In this document: piece by piece, positions 23,299 through 34,584 of the stretch
How positions within the stretch are numbered: position 1 is the stretch's first letter
Layout of the letters: each line of letters opens with the position of its first letter
Assembly (NCBI RefSeq): GCF_037975245.1
Contig: NC_092564.1
Location: 25,165,484-25,229,483 of the forward strand
DNA: 64,000 bases
Origin: Apostichopus japonicus
Taxonomy: Eukaryota > Echinodermata > Holothuroidea > Aspidochirotida > Stichopodidae
Direction of reading: 5' to 3'
Notes under the pieces: model-generated
What the model was told of the DNA's origin: nothing
Databases searched by the model: none
The model's input: only the letters and a program-made list of their open reading frames with translations
Position numbers and translations under genes: made by a program

Positions 23299-24471
23299 AT
23301 ATATATAGGCTTTCCTAAGCGAGTTTGACAGACATTCATTTGTGGAAACATTTCTTTCCATTGGTATATAAGGAAATCCAGATATTTTGTGCATAGGTGA
23401 AAGATAGGGTGTGCATGTTGTCCTTCTGTCCCTCAGCTTATTGTATATAAACGCAAGAGCAATCTTGAATCATTGTTGTTCTGATATAGCCTATACGTTC
23501 AGTTTAGTAGTGCATAGGCTTAAACCTATCACGTGACCTCAAGTGAAGCGGAATGACCATAAATCACCTCAAACAAGAAGTATACAACAGGGCGTGTATA
23601 GCTTCTTTTAGCTTCTTCTTCTTTTAGCTTACATTTCGTCGAGTATTACTCAGCAGCATCATGCCATCACGTTATCACCTGTTGGACTCCCATCTCTCTT
23701 TCTCCCTAGGTTCAGATGCTGAAGGCATCAATACATCCCCACCCCCCTTGGGAAGACATCTCCTCTTCCGCCTCATTGATATTTCACCGTGATGATTTCC
23801 ACAAATTTAGGAGTAACTTGTTACTTTTCTAGCTATCTTCTCTTCTTTGTATAAATATCTCTCTAAACACCGACGGTTTATACCTACCCGGTCACGGATA
23901 ATTTCAAGGTGTACCGATGGGTCCTTTTAAGCGTCAAGTTACAGACTCTCCGAAACACTCTTCAAGTTAAAACTGTTGAAGCGAAACAATTTCTGACTTG
24001 ATGAAGCCATCCCCAATGAAGGGGAATTAAAGCCCCGATCAAGCCCCATTCCAATTTACTCCAGAAACTGATACTGGACGATTTGGTGGCCAATTATGGT
24101 ACTACCTGTCCCGATATGCTTCTTCGGGTCTCGTGGGGTGATCATTCCACTAAAAGCGTTTACCATTTTAATCAAAATGGTAGATAAAATCAATAGAGCT
24201 ATTATAAGAGACCTTGTTTTAATGTTTATAAGTTTCTCTCTCTTTTTTCTCTCTTTTATTATATTGTTTGTGTGTATCCAACAGTTCGTTATCACTTTAC
24301 AAGTTGAGATATAAAAAAAGGGGGGGGGGTGGGAGAAGGCATTACACTTGAACAAATTTAACTCAGAGGGTATGAAAAGGGAGCCGGTTGACAAAAAAAT
24401 TATAAAAATAGAAAGAAAAAAGGCCGACAAAGTTCAGAAGTGATCAGAACAGACAGAAAACCGGATTACAG

Positions 24472-24506
<35 letters not shown>

Positions 24507-25149
24507 CATGTTAAGTTAACCCTTATTACAAAAATAAACCACAAAACTTTCTGTTTCTAAGATGATCGTTCTGCAACTTGTTTCTTCACTTTTATGTCAG
24601 TATTCAAACTGATGAAATATGAATTAATTAGCCATTGCTTAAGAACTTAACGAGTTAAGCTAATTAAATTAAATAAAGTTCTCATTTATTAAATTCAACA
24701 ATTTGACATTTTAATTTTCAATTATTTTTGCGTAGTAATCATATAACATCTTTGTATATTACTTAGAATTATAATAAAGCCAAATAAAACAAGAAAATAG
24801 AGATTAAATTTCCTGATTAAAACAATGGAGAGATTGCAAATCAAAACATTAGTCATTAGTTACAAATAAAAGCATAAACTCTGAAATTTAATGAATTAAA
24901 TCACAAATTCTAATTCTCTATATAGTAGGCCTATAAATGAACATAGCGACAATCATCAACATATATAGCCTAATTAAACGTTAGGCTATAACTTAGGTCG
25001 TGGCCTATACTATTCACCAGAATGCTACTTTTCCTATGTATACTTTATCGCTATATATATACGCCCTAAACAAATATACTTATTCCGTTTTCATATCACC
25101 ATAATATAATCAACATCTCCAAGAAGTCATATTGTGCCTCTTCTCTCGA

Positions 25150-25151
<2 letters not shown>

Positions 25152-25208
<57 letters not shown>
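25152..25208. repeat. (TA)n microsatellite, 57 bp
   Basis: Pure alternating T and A. Confidence 0.95.
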
Positions 25209-25212
<4 letters not shown>

Positions 25213-28200
25213 GACTTATTATCTTTGTATAGACAATCCGTGCTTTTATCATATCATACTTAAAAGAAATCAACTTATTATAATTCCGTTAAGATTATCA
25301 GGTTTTTATAGAAAATCTTTAGGAATAACATGAACGAGACTAGACCCTCGAGGGACGGGTTTTTAACTCAATATCTTGCTATAAGAAACTAACTTTCTTC
25401 TCCTCTTTTGGAACAGTCAAAGATAGAAGAGATGGGTATTTTATTAGAAATGGCTGAAAAATTCAATTAAAAGATCAGGATGAGTTCTTAAAGGGTTTAA
25501 TGACTACGTTCTCTCCCCGTTTAGCTGTTTAAACACCCTCCTTCACCCTCGGGCTTAACACAACCCTTTTTTGCCATTTTAAGATTACCGGCAAAGTCGT
25601 GCAATAATTAAGCGACGATATTACGAAATTCATTTCTCCTCCCGAAACCAAGGGAAAACAACACTAGATCTATATATCCTCCCGAGGGTATTCCCTGTAT
25701 CGAACGCATCCTCTCCTCTGCCAAAAAAAAAAAACTCAATAAGACATTTTAGGTAAATCTTATCAGTTAGACTAAAGAGAAAAAGAAGAAGAAGAAGAAG
25801 TGGAAAACCAAAGGCCGAAAGAAAAAATCGAATGTTTAAACAGCGGTTGTGTGTAGCCTAGAAACACGTTCATTCTGCACTCATGAGAGAAGTCATGTCA
25901 TAATTTTCTTCTTATTTCTTCTTCTCCCTTTTCCCCAAACCACTCGCTAGAAAATTCCATGGAAATTAATTGGAGACAAATTTTCAAATAATACTCATCT
26001 CGAATAACAGAAAGAAGCCCAACTTTATTGATTATTGTCTTCAAAACACAACGTTTTAAATTGAGCGGCGAGTATTTTCTATAGGGGATAAAATCAGGAA
26101 TTGACGATCAGTCGTTAATTTCCGGGTGATTTTCTTCAATTTCTTTGGCGATTTTCTAATAATTTTCCCCTCCTTTTTTTTATTATTTATATATATTTTT
26201 TTTACCCAGGTAACGTGCAGTTACTTTGAGAAAAGAAAAAAAAAACGAAGGAGTTTAGGCAAAAACGTCGAGTTATTGCCGAATCTTTTTGCAGGATGTG
26301 CGCGGACTTGGAGCCGCGAGCTACTTCTTCAAAAAATACATACATTGTGTTTTTAAAAGATGTGATATTTTTTAATGTCACCTTTTAGCTGATGATTAGT
26401 TTATCAAATCACATCCATGCGCTAGAAATTTATTAATTATGGGTATCAGTTATCGGTATAAAAGAGAAAATGAAAACAAATCTTGGGGTGTTTTCGACTT
26501 TGAACTGTTTTGATAGATTATTTCAACCAAACGATAAATATTTAATTAACTTTGTTATTGTAAGGGTATAATCCACGCGGGCAGGATAATCTATTCAACA
26601 TTTACTAGCGATAAAATTGGAGCGAGTGGAAATTGCATGGTCATGTGACATATACGAGCCAATCATATTTTGTGTCAACCTATTGTACTATATCCAGGCC
26701 GGCATCGTTTTTTTTTTAATGTTTATTTATGTTTTGCTAAATTATGTCAGCTAGGGTAGCTGTATTTGATTGTGCGTGTGTAGGTTATAGCTGGAACTTG
26801 CATATTTTTTATTACTTTTAGCGCTTTAAAGTTATTTAATCACCCCCACCCCCCCCCCTTATTCCTTTCCAAAAAAAGGAGCACTTCTAATTTATGAAAG
26901 TGCATTTTCGAGCCTTAAAGAATACTGTTAGGTACCATGTGATAAAATATGCACGGAAAGCGTTACTTTATGACAGGGCGCAACATGCATATACTGCTGG
27001 AAGGGGCGGGGGCTTTAACAGGGTACTCTACCCCCCCCCCCCGCCCAACTAGCAGACAATGTTACAAAGAATTCCTCGTGTACAGTATATAAACAGATAA
27101 CATGTATTTGCGGTACCGTACTACCTATACAGTCGAAAATTCTTTAACATTTCAAATGTTGCAAAACAAAATTTCTCAAAGTGGGTGGGGGGGGGCACCA
27201 CTTTCTTAGCCCCCTCCCTGGACGACTTATCACCCTGGCTCCCTCCCCCGATGGATTTAGTAATCACTTTATTGTTCAAATTTGCTAATTACGTGAAATA
27301 CGGTTTATATTTTCCCCTTTAATTCTGAGTAGGGCCTACTATAGTGGGGGTTGTTAAAGATTACGGGATAATTCTACTTGTTTTTCTTTAGAATGCCACG
27401 CGGTGACTAGCTGTATTTTAACCTGTAATGCATACAAAACTCTTCCAAACGTCTGGCAAAAGCTTGTCTTTTTTTCAGTTCATGATTATTTTTTACCTGT
27501 GTTCATTTCGATCAGATTAGCTTAAAATAATACCACCATCCATCAACTACTTGAGAGGTTGACTGTTTGTCAAACTTGTCTCTCCCCATGCCATGTGATG
27601 ACCCGGAACTGTGCGACCGTCCAATACCTATGTAACTAAGCACAGGCAATACACGTAACATAGTGACGGAGTTGTGTCAACATGGCTCGAGCACCTACAC
27701 TCGGTTAAATTTGTGCTAAATCTATCTTTTATGAATATCACATGATCAACCCTGAAGACTTACGAAATTGAATCTTTGAAGCGGTATAAACAAGGATAAT
27801 GAAAAAATCACGAGTTAAAAAGTGACGAATTTCGAGTGCCCGTCAGAAGGGGCTTTGTTGCCCAAGAAAATAAAGAACAGGCTTACATAACGCCATATAA
27901 GCCTGCATATAGTTTATAGTGAATACTGCAGTTCAATGATAAACACACGTGGCCTATTCATATAGGACCCAGATAAGCGAAACATATAGAACCAAATTGT
28001 TAACATCTTAACCATAACAAACATAGGCGTGCCAGCAAACACAAAAAAACCGATATGTAAAAACTCATAACACACGCAGCTTATGTAGATGGCATCACAG
28101 TATTTTGTTAAATAAAACTCAACAACTATTATTTATTGATCGTAAGAGATGCTGTTTTATGACAGTCACATTAAGGTCAATATTAGGTCAAGTGCGACCT

Positions 28201-28246
28201 ATATTTATCATTATGATTGTTTTTATTACTATTATTTTATGTTATT

Positions 28247-28275
28247 GTCATTATTATTATTATTATTAATAATAA

Positions 28276-28306
<31 letters not shown>
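28247..28306. repeat. (ATT)n microsatellite with internal inversion
   Basis: TTATTATTATTATTA is followed by AATAATAATA, then TTATTATTATTATTATTATT, so it can fold back on itself. Confidence 0.9.
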
Positions 28307-29626
28307 GAGTATCGTTTTTTATTCATATTACTTTTCAATTAAGAATTAACTTAAATTTAACATCAATACAACTGCAGGCAAACCTAAGTCAAATACAAAG
28401 CTTTTCTTTTACTTGCCGATCAGTTGAGTTTTGATAAACAAAGAGATGACCTTCACTAAAGCAACCTACATTACTTTTGTTTCTCATGTTCTCATAACCC
28501 AATTATTATAAACGGGTGGTCTTTTTCTTTTGTTTGGATGTTTCGCTCCATGTAATGTTAAAGGCCCTCCCTCATGTTGATATTATACCATAAATAATAT
28601 TTTAATATTATCTTGTGGCCAGGTTTAGTTGACGCAGCTGGGTCAGTTATAATAATATGAAACATTAGTCTTTTGTACTTATCGATGAAAAATAATATAG
28701 GAGTTGTTGTTCTTTGTTAACGCTTACCATGAACTTCGTAGAATTCACGAGTACAAAATAAGTATAAAAAAAAATGTAAGAAAAAAAAAAAACACTTGAG
28801 ATATCTCCTATATTCGTTGATCATCAAACAAAGAAATTAAATGTATTTCTATGCGGTATAATGAAAATAGCCATGCATGTGCATGCGTGGTATATAATTC
28901 AATGTTGTAACCTTTATGTGAACTGTTTTAACTTGCCGTTTGTTCGATAACATCTTTCACCGCCACGGGTGGACGGGATGATGACCTAACCCACCCCTCC
29001 CCTACCCCCTTCAACATTCAGTGACGAGTTGGTTGATGCATTATGGAGGTACTCGCCGGTTTACCGAAGGGGGAAAGGGGCAAGGGGACGATATGGGAGA
29101 AGAAAGTAGAGCATACTCTATATTTTGCAGACGATTTATGTTCATATCCGATCTACCGATCTAGGCCAAACATAGACTAACATAGACTACATGCACACCT
29201 TCGCGTTACAGGTGGTTCCCTATCTTATGTTGCCGTCCACTGCGTACGCTTATTTACAGAGGGAGGGAATTATTGGAAAGAACAGCAGCAAGAAATGCTA
29301 ATTTGATCGATTAGGTTGTTGACATTATTTTTTTCAACAAATTGATAAATTCCTTATTTTCATGCTAAGTATGTAGTTTAATAACTTATAAAATTGTCGC
29401 TAAAGGCAATTTTATAATTTAAAGAAATTGTTTTAACAAGTGAGTATTTTACAATTACGTGAAACAAAAACGCTGAAATTATCAAATATGTATCGAATCA
29501 CTTCGAGTTAACAGCATAATGTTTAAATATTTAAAAGATCTTCATTTTGTAACAAAGCGGTCATTTCAGCAAATACAGAGGTAAATTAGTGGATCAATGT
29601 CTATATTGCACAAAGTGTTGAATGCG

Positions 29627-30090
29627 TGAGTGAAGTGAGTGACGTGAGTCAGTGAATTAAGTCAGTGGAGTGGCTCAGTGAGTGACGTGAGTAAGTGAGT
29701 GAGTCAGTGAGCGGCTGAGTCAGTCAGTTAAGTGAGTCAGTCAGTTAAGTGAGTCAGTGAGTGAAGTGAGTTATTGAGTGTCTGAGTGAATTATTGAGTG
29801 ACGTGAGTCAGTGAATTGAGTCGGTGGAGTGAGTGACGTGAGTCAGTAGTGACTGAGTCAGTCAGTTAAGTGAGTCGATGAGTGAAGTGAGTGAATTAGT
29901 GAGTGACGTGAGTAAGTGAATTGAGAAGGTGGAGTGAGTCAGTGAGTGACGTGAGTAAGTGACTGAGTGACTGAGTGAGTCAGTGACTGACTGACTGAGT
30001 GAGTCAGTGACTGACTGAGTCATTGACTGACTGACTGAGTCAGTCAGTTAAGTGAGTCGGTGAGTGAAGTGAAATGAGTCAGTAAGTGAG
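29627..30090. repeat. Degenerate GTGAGTCA minisatellite, about 460 bp
   Basis: The stretch is built almost entirely from 4-bp steps GTGA, GTCA, ctga and AAGT, forming longer blocks such as GAGTGACGTGAGTCAGTGA. By eye it contains about 14 exact TGAGTCA heptamers and several TGACGTGA. It is not coding. Confidence 0.9.
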
Positions 30091-30909
30091 TAGATAACTC
30101 AACTGTTTTCCAGAAACGTTTGAAAATTGCAAAACTACTGGGAAGAACTTAATTCTCCCCCCCCCCCTTATGCAAATTACTGACAAACGACCTAAAACCT
30201 GATTTAACCTTATCATTTGATTAAACGTCGATTTATTTGCGTTTACATTGTTTTAATTTATTTTATAGAATGCAGATAAATACCTGATTGGTTTGTTCAC
30301 CTCCAATACTTACAAACAATCAAGATTTCATGAAGACATATTTATACTTTTAATACCAATGTGAACATTAATTTGTCGAACAAAACAATTTTTCAGTCTA
30401 TGCCTTGAATAGTTTAAACCTAGTCCTTCGCTCATCATTCAATTGAACGTTTGACTTCCATGCGTTCACATTATTGCGTGAAATGGTATACGTTAAGTCG
30501 TAATAATAATAATAATATACTTCGGTAATAAGTACATGATAAGGTAACAATATATATGCTTCACACATACATACGTTTCACTAGTTCGTATACTAATATG
30601 AGCATCGATTCAACAAAATGAAGGATTTCAATTTCCAATCTATATTTATTGTGACTTTTATAAGTTAATTGCAAAAAGAATGGAATCATTGTAAACAAAT
30701 ATCAGTACCAGACGAAATAATAATTATAATAATAATAAATAAATATTTAGGTGAAACATTTTAAGATCATTACTGTATACATTATCCTATTCCAAAGAAT
30801 CTTATTGCCGAAAAAAAATTCACCCAAATTTTTACTGCCAATATCGGACTCGTTTTTCGTTGAAAGTAAAACCGAACGGGAAAAGGCTTCTCAACCTTTG
30901 GACTGAGCG

Positions 30910-30936
30910 AATTAGCAAGCACTCCGTGTGCTAATT
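30910..30936. promoter_or_regulatory. Inverted pair of TAATTAG-type homeodomain sites
   Basis: AATTAGCA at 30910-30917 and its exact reverse complement TGCTAATT at 30929-30936 are separated by 11 bp. The right arm extends to TAATTAG. AATTAG/CTAATT is a typical homeodomain core, and the paired arrangement suits dimeric binding. It lies about 8 kb 3' of mnx. Function is inference. Confidence 0.25.
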
Positions 30937-32299
30937 AGGTTTTCGAGACTAAATCAAGCTCTGTAGATACAAATTAATAACTTTTACCTTCCTTCTTCAA
31001 CGTCAATATTTTGTAAGAGATTAGCAGCCTTAGCCCTCTGTTTGAACAATCACTCTATTTTCCATTTGTGTTTCTTGCTTGAAATGCATTCAGTTAACTG
31101 TTGAAGTGCTACTTCACTTCGCGTAGTTTTACTGAGTAACGGGGTCACTCTCACACATAACACTTGAGAAGCGCGTCGGATCACTACGTTCAAGCATAGA
31201 GAGAGAGTTAGGGTGGGTAAAGACGTTAAGTAAATTTCGCTAAATATATATCGAGTGGCTTGGATTCCATAAATCAGATGGGAATGAAATAAAAGAAACG
31301 TAACAGACGGCGAGACCCTCCACGATATGCCTTCTATGAAGTATCGAAATAGCACCCACTTGACTTAAAATTTGTCGATAATTAAAAAGTCTTTTAAGCG
31401 GATCTGCGGCAAAATAACAACCCAAAGAAGAGATACATCGCACAAAAAAAAGCACAAATGATTCCTAGGTATTGTCATGAGAAACTAATGGGGAATTTTA
31501 TTAGTGCAAACACTCTGGACTTCATGAGCGTTAAAAAGTCTACTTGAAGGGATAAAGTGCAATTTTTATCGGACGGAATGCTAAGAGTTATTTACCACAT
31601 GAGAGAAACAAACAGATATTTTGCAGAGCGCCTACAGTGCCCCTTAAAACTATTTAAAATATGTTTTTGTTTTTTAAATTGAGGCATAAACAGACTTTAA
31701 TCGTCGAATTTCAGTAAAATAGAACACCAGAGCAATGCTTGTAAAGTAATCTGGATGGTTTTAAGATAATACGACATTATGTTTATTTAAACAGACACAA
31801 GAGTTAACTTTATCTGTATAGCCGTTTGGCTACATCTCTAGTTTTCAGTCCAACGAATCCAAAGCACACATTTAGCGACACGTGAATTGTTTTACAAATT
31901 TCTTAGCTGGTACGTAGCCAGGCTGGGACACGGGAACTCTTCCCAAACTTCCCACCCTACCCCACCCTTCCCACCCTACCCCATGCTACCCCAACCCTAC
32001 CCCACCCACTAATGCACACCTCATTTGACAAAACTGTCAATATAGTTATTCTGTTTCCCTGCAGTATTTTATATGTAACGGTGGTACAGGCACAGCACCG
32101 TGCTTGTGATGGTGATGAATGAGCTAGCACCAAGGCATAAAAACCTACCGTATTATTATGAGCTATACCAGTCATAGCAAACTGTACAGCTTGCCGAATG
32201 GCCTGATGCACCAATCTGGATTTGTTTCACCGCATATTATAACGATGAAGCACCGTAGCAACCATAACTTAACAAGTTGCAGGAAAGAAGAAAAGTATG

Positions 32300-32446
32300 C
32301 CCCTCCCCCTCCCCCTCCCCCTCCCTCGTAATTATTCATGCCCCCAACTCAGAATTATTCATGTCCCCAACTCAAAATGATTGATGCCCCCAACTCAGAA
32401 TTATTCATGCCCCCAACTCAGAATTATTCATGCCCCCAACTCAAAA
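32300..32446. repeat. CCCCCT run followed by 23-bp minisatellite (5 copies)
   Basis: CCCCTCCCCCTCCCCCTCCC is followed from 32330 by five copies of TTATTCATGCCCCCAACTCAGAA with few changes. The unit is not a multiple of three, so the ORF across it is fortuitous. Confidence 0.88.
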
Positions 32447-33364
32447 TTCCGGGCTATACGGTTCTAAATCAGTGGTCTTTCATCACACGCACTATACACG
32501 CACTACTGTACAAAGTCTAAACAGTTATAAGCTGTGTTAAAACGTGTTTCCGGTATGCGGGCATGCTACTATTTACTATATCGATTACATTTACCAATGG
32601 TCATCGTATAGTCTAATTAAATCATAAAATCACATCACCAAACATACTCCGAATCTGATCCTGAGCTAAAAGTTTCTTCTTTTATCGATTTGGCTTTTCT
32701 CCATCAGTCCTGTATTAACAGAAGATATAGATACTTTAGCAGACATTTAGTCTACAAGTTTTTAAATGAGCATAGACCAATGACTAAGATATTAATTAGC
32801 GTCCAATCCCGAACGAATCCCTTAAAGAAAAGATATGTGTATGCCAGAGTACGGGGCATTGTTTATCGATTAATGGCTAATTAGGGTAAATGTTGTTTGG
32901 AAGATCGAACTGTAAACGAAACTGAAATCAGTGAGAGATATTTTATTGACCAAAAGCCACACGGCGACTGGACATACAGGCAACTTCGTTATCTGTTTTA
33001 GAGGAAGTGTACAAAGCCCGAAAATCAATGGGTACCGCTAATGAGCTCATATTGGAAGTTATGATATCAACACAATTCATTACGTGTTACTACGCCCTCT
33101 CATACTCTGTATAGACCTATACAGCTAAGTTAATGTAATGAAAACAAATGAAGTTCATTTTCAGCCATAACCATTACAATTATTCAACTTCAAATGATTC
33201 TCTACAATTGAGGTACTTTGTTATCAATCACGTGGGTACAAGTTATCTATCAGAACATATCATGCGCTCGGCATATGCACTGAATACAGGTCCAAAGTCA
33301 CCACCGGTAAGTAACTCACAAACAAAAGGAAGATAATAAACAAAGTGTGCGTATAATGCTGTCT

Positions 33365-33473
33365 GCCGAAATAGCTCAGTTGGGAGAGCGTTAGACTGAA
33401 GATCTAAAGGTCCCTGGTTCAAATCATGTCCGGAGAACTCACAAAGAGTTCTGAACTTTCCCGGGTTTCGGCA
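33365..33473 (+). tRNA. tRNA-Phe(GAA) with a 36-nt hairpin insert in the T loop
   Basis: The acceptor arms GCCGAAA (33365-33371) and TTTCGGC (33466-33472) pair perfectly, followed by discriminator A. The A box TAGCTCAGTTGG is intact. The anticodon arm reads TTAGACTGAAGATCTAA with anticodon GAA. The T stem CCTGG/CCGGG is present, but between TTCAA and TCCCGGG lie 36 extra bases, so the gene is 109 instead of 73 nt. The insert contains a perfect 7-bp hairpin AGAACTC-ACAAA-GAGTTCT (33434-33452). A Pol III-type T run follows at 33476-33482. The rest is intact, so this is either a recently inserted-into copy or an unusual variant; the insert should prevent a normal elbow. Confidence 0.88.
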
Positions 33474-33475
33474 GC

Positions 33476-33482
33476 TTTTTTT
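33476..33482 (+). terminator. Pol III T-tract terminator of the tRNA
   Basis: Seven T start three bases after the tRNA 3' end, the usual Pol III stop. Confidence 0.7.
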
Positions 33483-33805
33483 CTTATTTAATATATTGTT
33501 TATTATTTATGATTATTTCTATTAATTACTGCATTACCTAAAAGCACGTAAAACCATGTTTAAAACTGGTCTGATAGTTTTGGCTGGTTTTTACATAATT
33601 TTCAAATGTCTTATTTTGTCAGCCGTGGACAGTGCCTAAGTTTCAAGAGATGTCATTCCTTGCCTCTGCAACGTTACTCTGAACTTTTAAAGTTTAAGTT
33701 ATTTCAGTTTAGAGGAGAGCGTGAGGTGAGCAGAATGCGTACACCGGAGGTGGGGGGGCGTTATGGTAAATAATTTTGGCGACTCATTTCAAAACTTCTA
33801 CTGTT

Positions 33806-34584
33806 AAGAAAGAAAAAAAGAATGACAGAGAAAAGACAAAGAAACAAAGGAAAGAACGAAAGACATAGAAAGAAAGATATAGAAAGACATAGGAAGAAAG
33901 ACATAGAGGGAGATAGGGGCATAGAAAGAAAGACATAGAAAGAAAGGCATGGAAAGAAAGGCATGGAAAGAAAGACATAGAAAGAAATATATAGAAATAC
34001 ATAGAAAAACATAGAAAGAAAGGCATAGAAAGACATAGAAAGGAAGACATAGAAAAACACAGAAAGAAAGAAATAGAAAGAAAGACATAGAAAGAAAGAC
34101 ATAGAAAGAAAGACATAGAAAGACATAGAAAGAAAGACATAGATATACATAGAAAAACATAGAAAAAAAGGCATAGAAAGATATAGAAAGGAAGACATAG
34201 AAAGACATAGAAAAACACAGAAAGAAAGACATAGAAAGACATAGAAAGAAAGACATAGAAGAAAGACATAGAAAGAAAGACATAGAAAGAAAGAAAGACA
34301 TAGATATACATAGAAAAACATAGAAAGAAAGGCATAGAAAGACATAGAAGAAAGACATAGAAAGAAATATATAGATATACATAGAAAAACATAGAAAGAA
34401 AGGCATCGAAAGACATAGAAAGGAAGACATAGAAAGACATAGAAAAACACAGAAAGACATAGAAAGACATAGAAAGAAAGACATAGAAAGAAAGAAAGAA
34501 AGACATAGATATACATAGAAAAACATAGAAAGAAAGACATAGAAAGGAAGAAAGACATAGAAAGAAAGACATAGAAAGAAATAT
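33806..34584. repeat. Polypurine higher-order tandem array (ACATAGAAAG)n, about 0.78 kb
   Basis: Basic units ACATAGAAAG (10 bp) and ACATAGAAAGAAAG (14 bp) are arranged in a higher-order block. The block begins ATATACATAGAAAAACATAG and continues through AAAGGCATAGAAAGACATAG to AAAACACAGAAAG, recurring about five times (near 33988, 34143, 34305, 34372, 34508). The strand is almost free of C and T, so the opposite strand is open in all three frames for 240-283 codons of Phe/Leu/Ser/Met. Those ORFs are artefacts of the repeat. Confidence 0.92.

Larger units (their letters stand above)
23299..29626. other. Intergenic, AT-rich, with microsatellites
   Basis: No gene supported. Microsatellites: (AT)n at 24474-24502, (TA)n at 25152-25208, and (ATT)n with inverted AAT part at about 28247-28306. 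C or G tracts occur at about 26850, 27031 and 27187. The stretch 25360-26330 is less repetitive and could hold conserved non-coding DNA, which cannot be judged from one sequence. Confidence 0.4.
30091..33364. other. Intergenic, no gene supported
   Basis: AT-rich with small repeats. The stretch 30840-31460 is less repetitive and contains a palindromic pair of homeodomain-type sites (see separate entry). A C-rich run (CCCACCCTACCCC repeats) lies at 31957-32008, preceded by TACGTAGCCAGGCTGGGAC at about 31911, which resembles a transposon end. Confidence 0.35.

Noticed and set aside
27390-27415. Resemblance to miR-124 (GCCACGCGGTGACTAG)
   Set aside because: Only about ten consecutive bases agree, the seed end does not match, and no precursor hairpin is apparent.
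31957-32214. Minus-strand 85-codon ORF
   Set aside because: Its end is encoded by a CCCTACCCCACC repeat and the rest matches no family; no splice sites fit.
32690-32884. Plus-strand 64-codon ORF
   Set aside because: No family resemblance, no splice context; expected by chance in this length of DNA.
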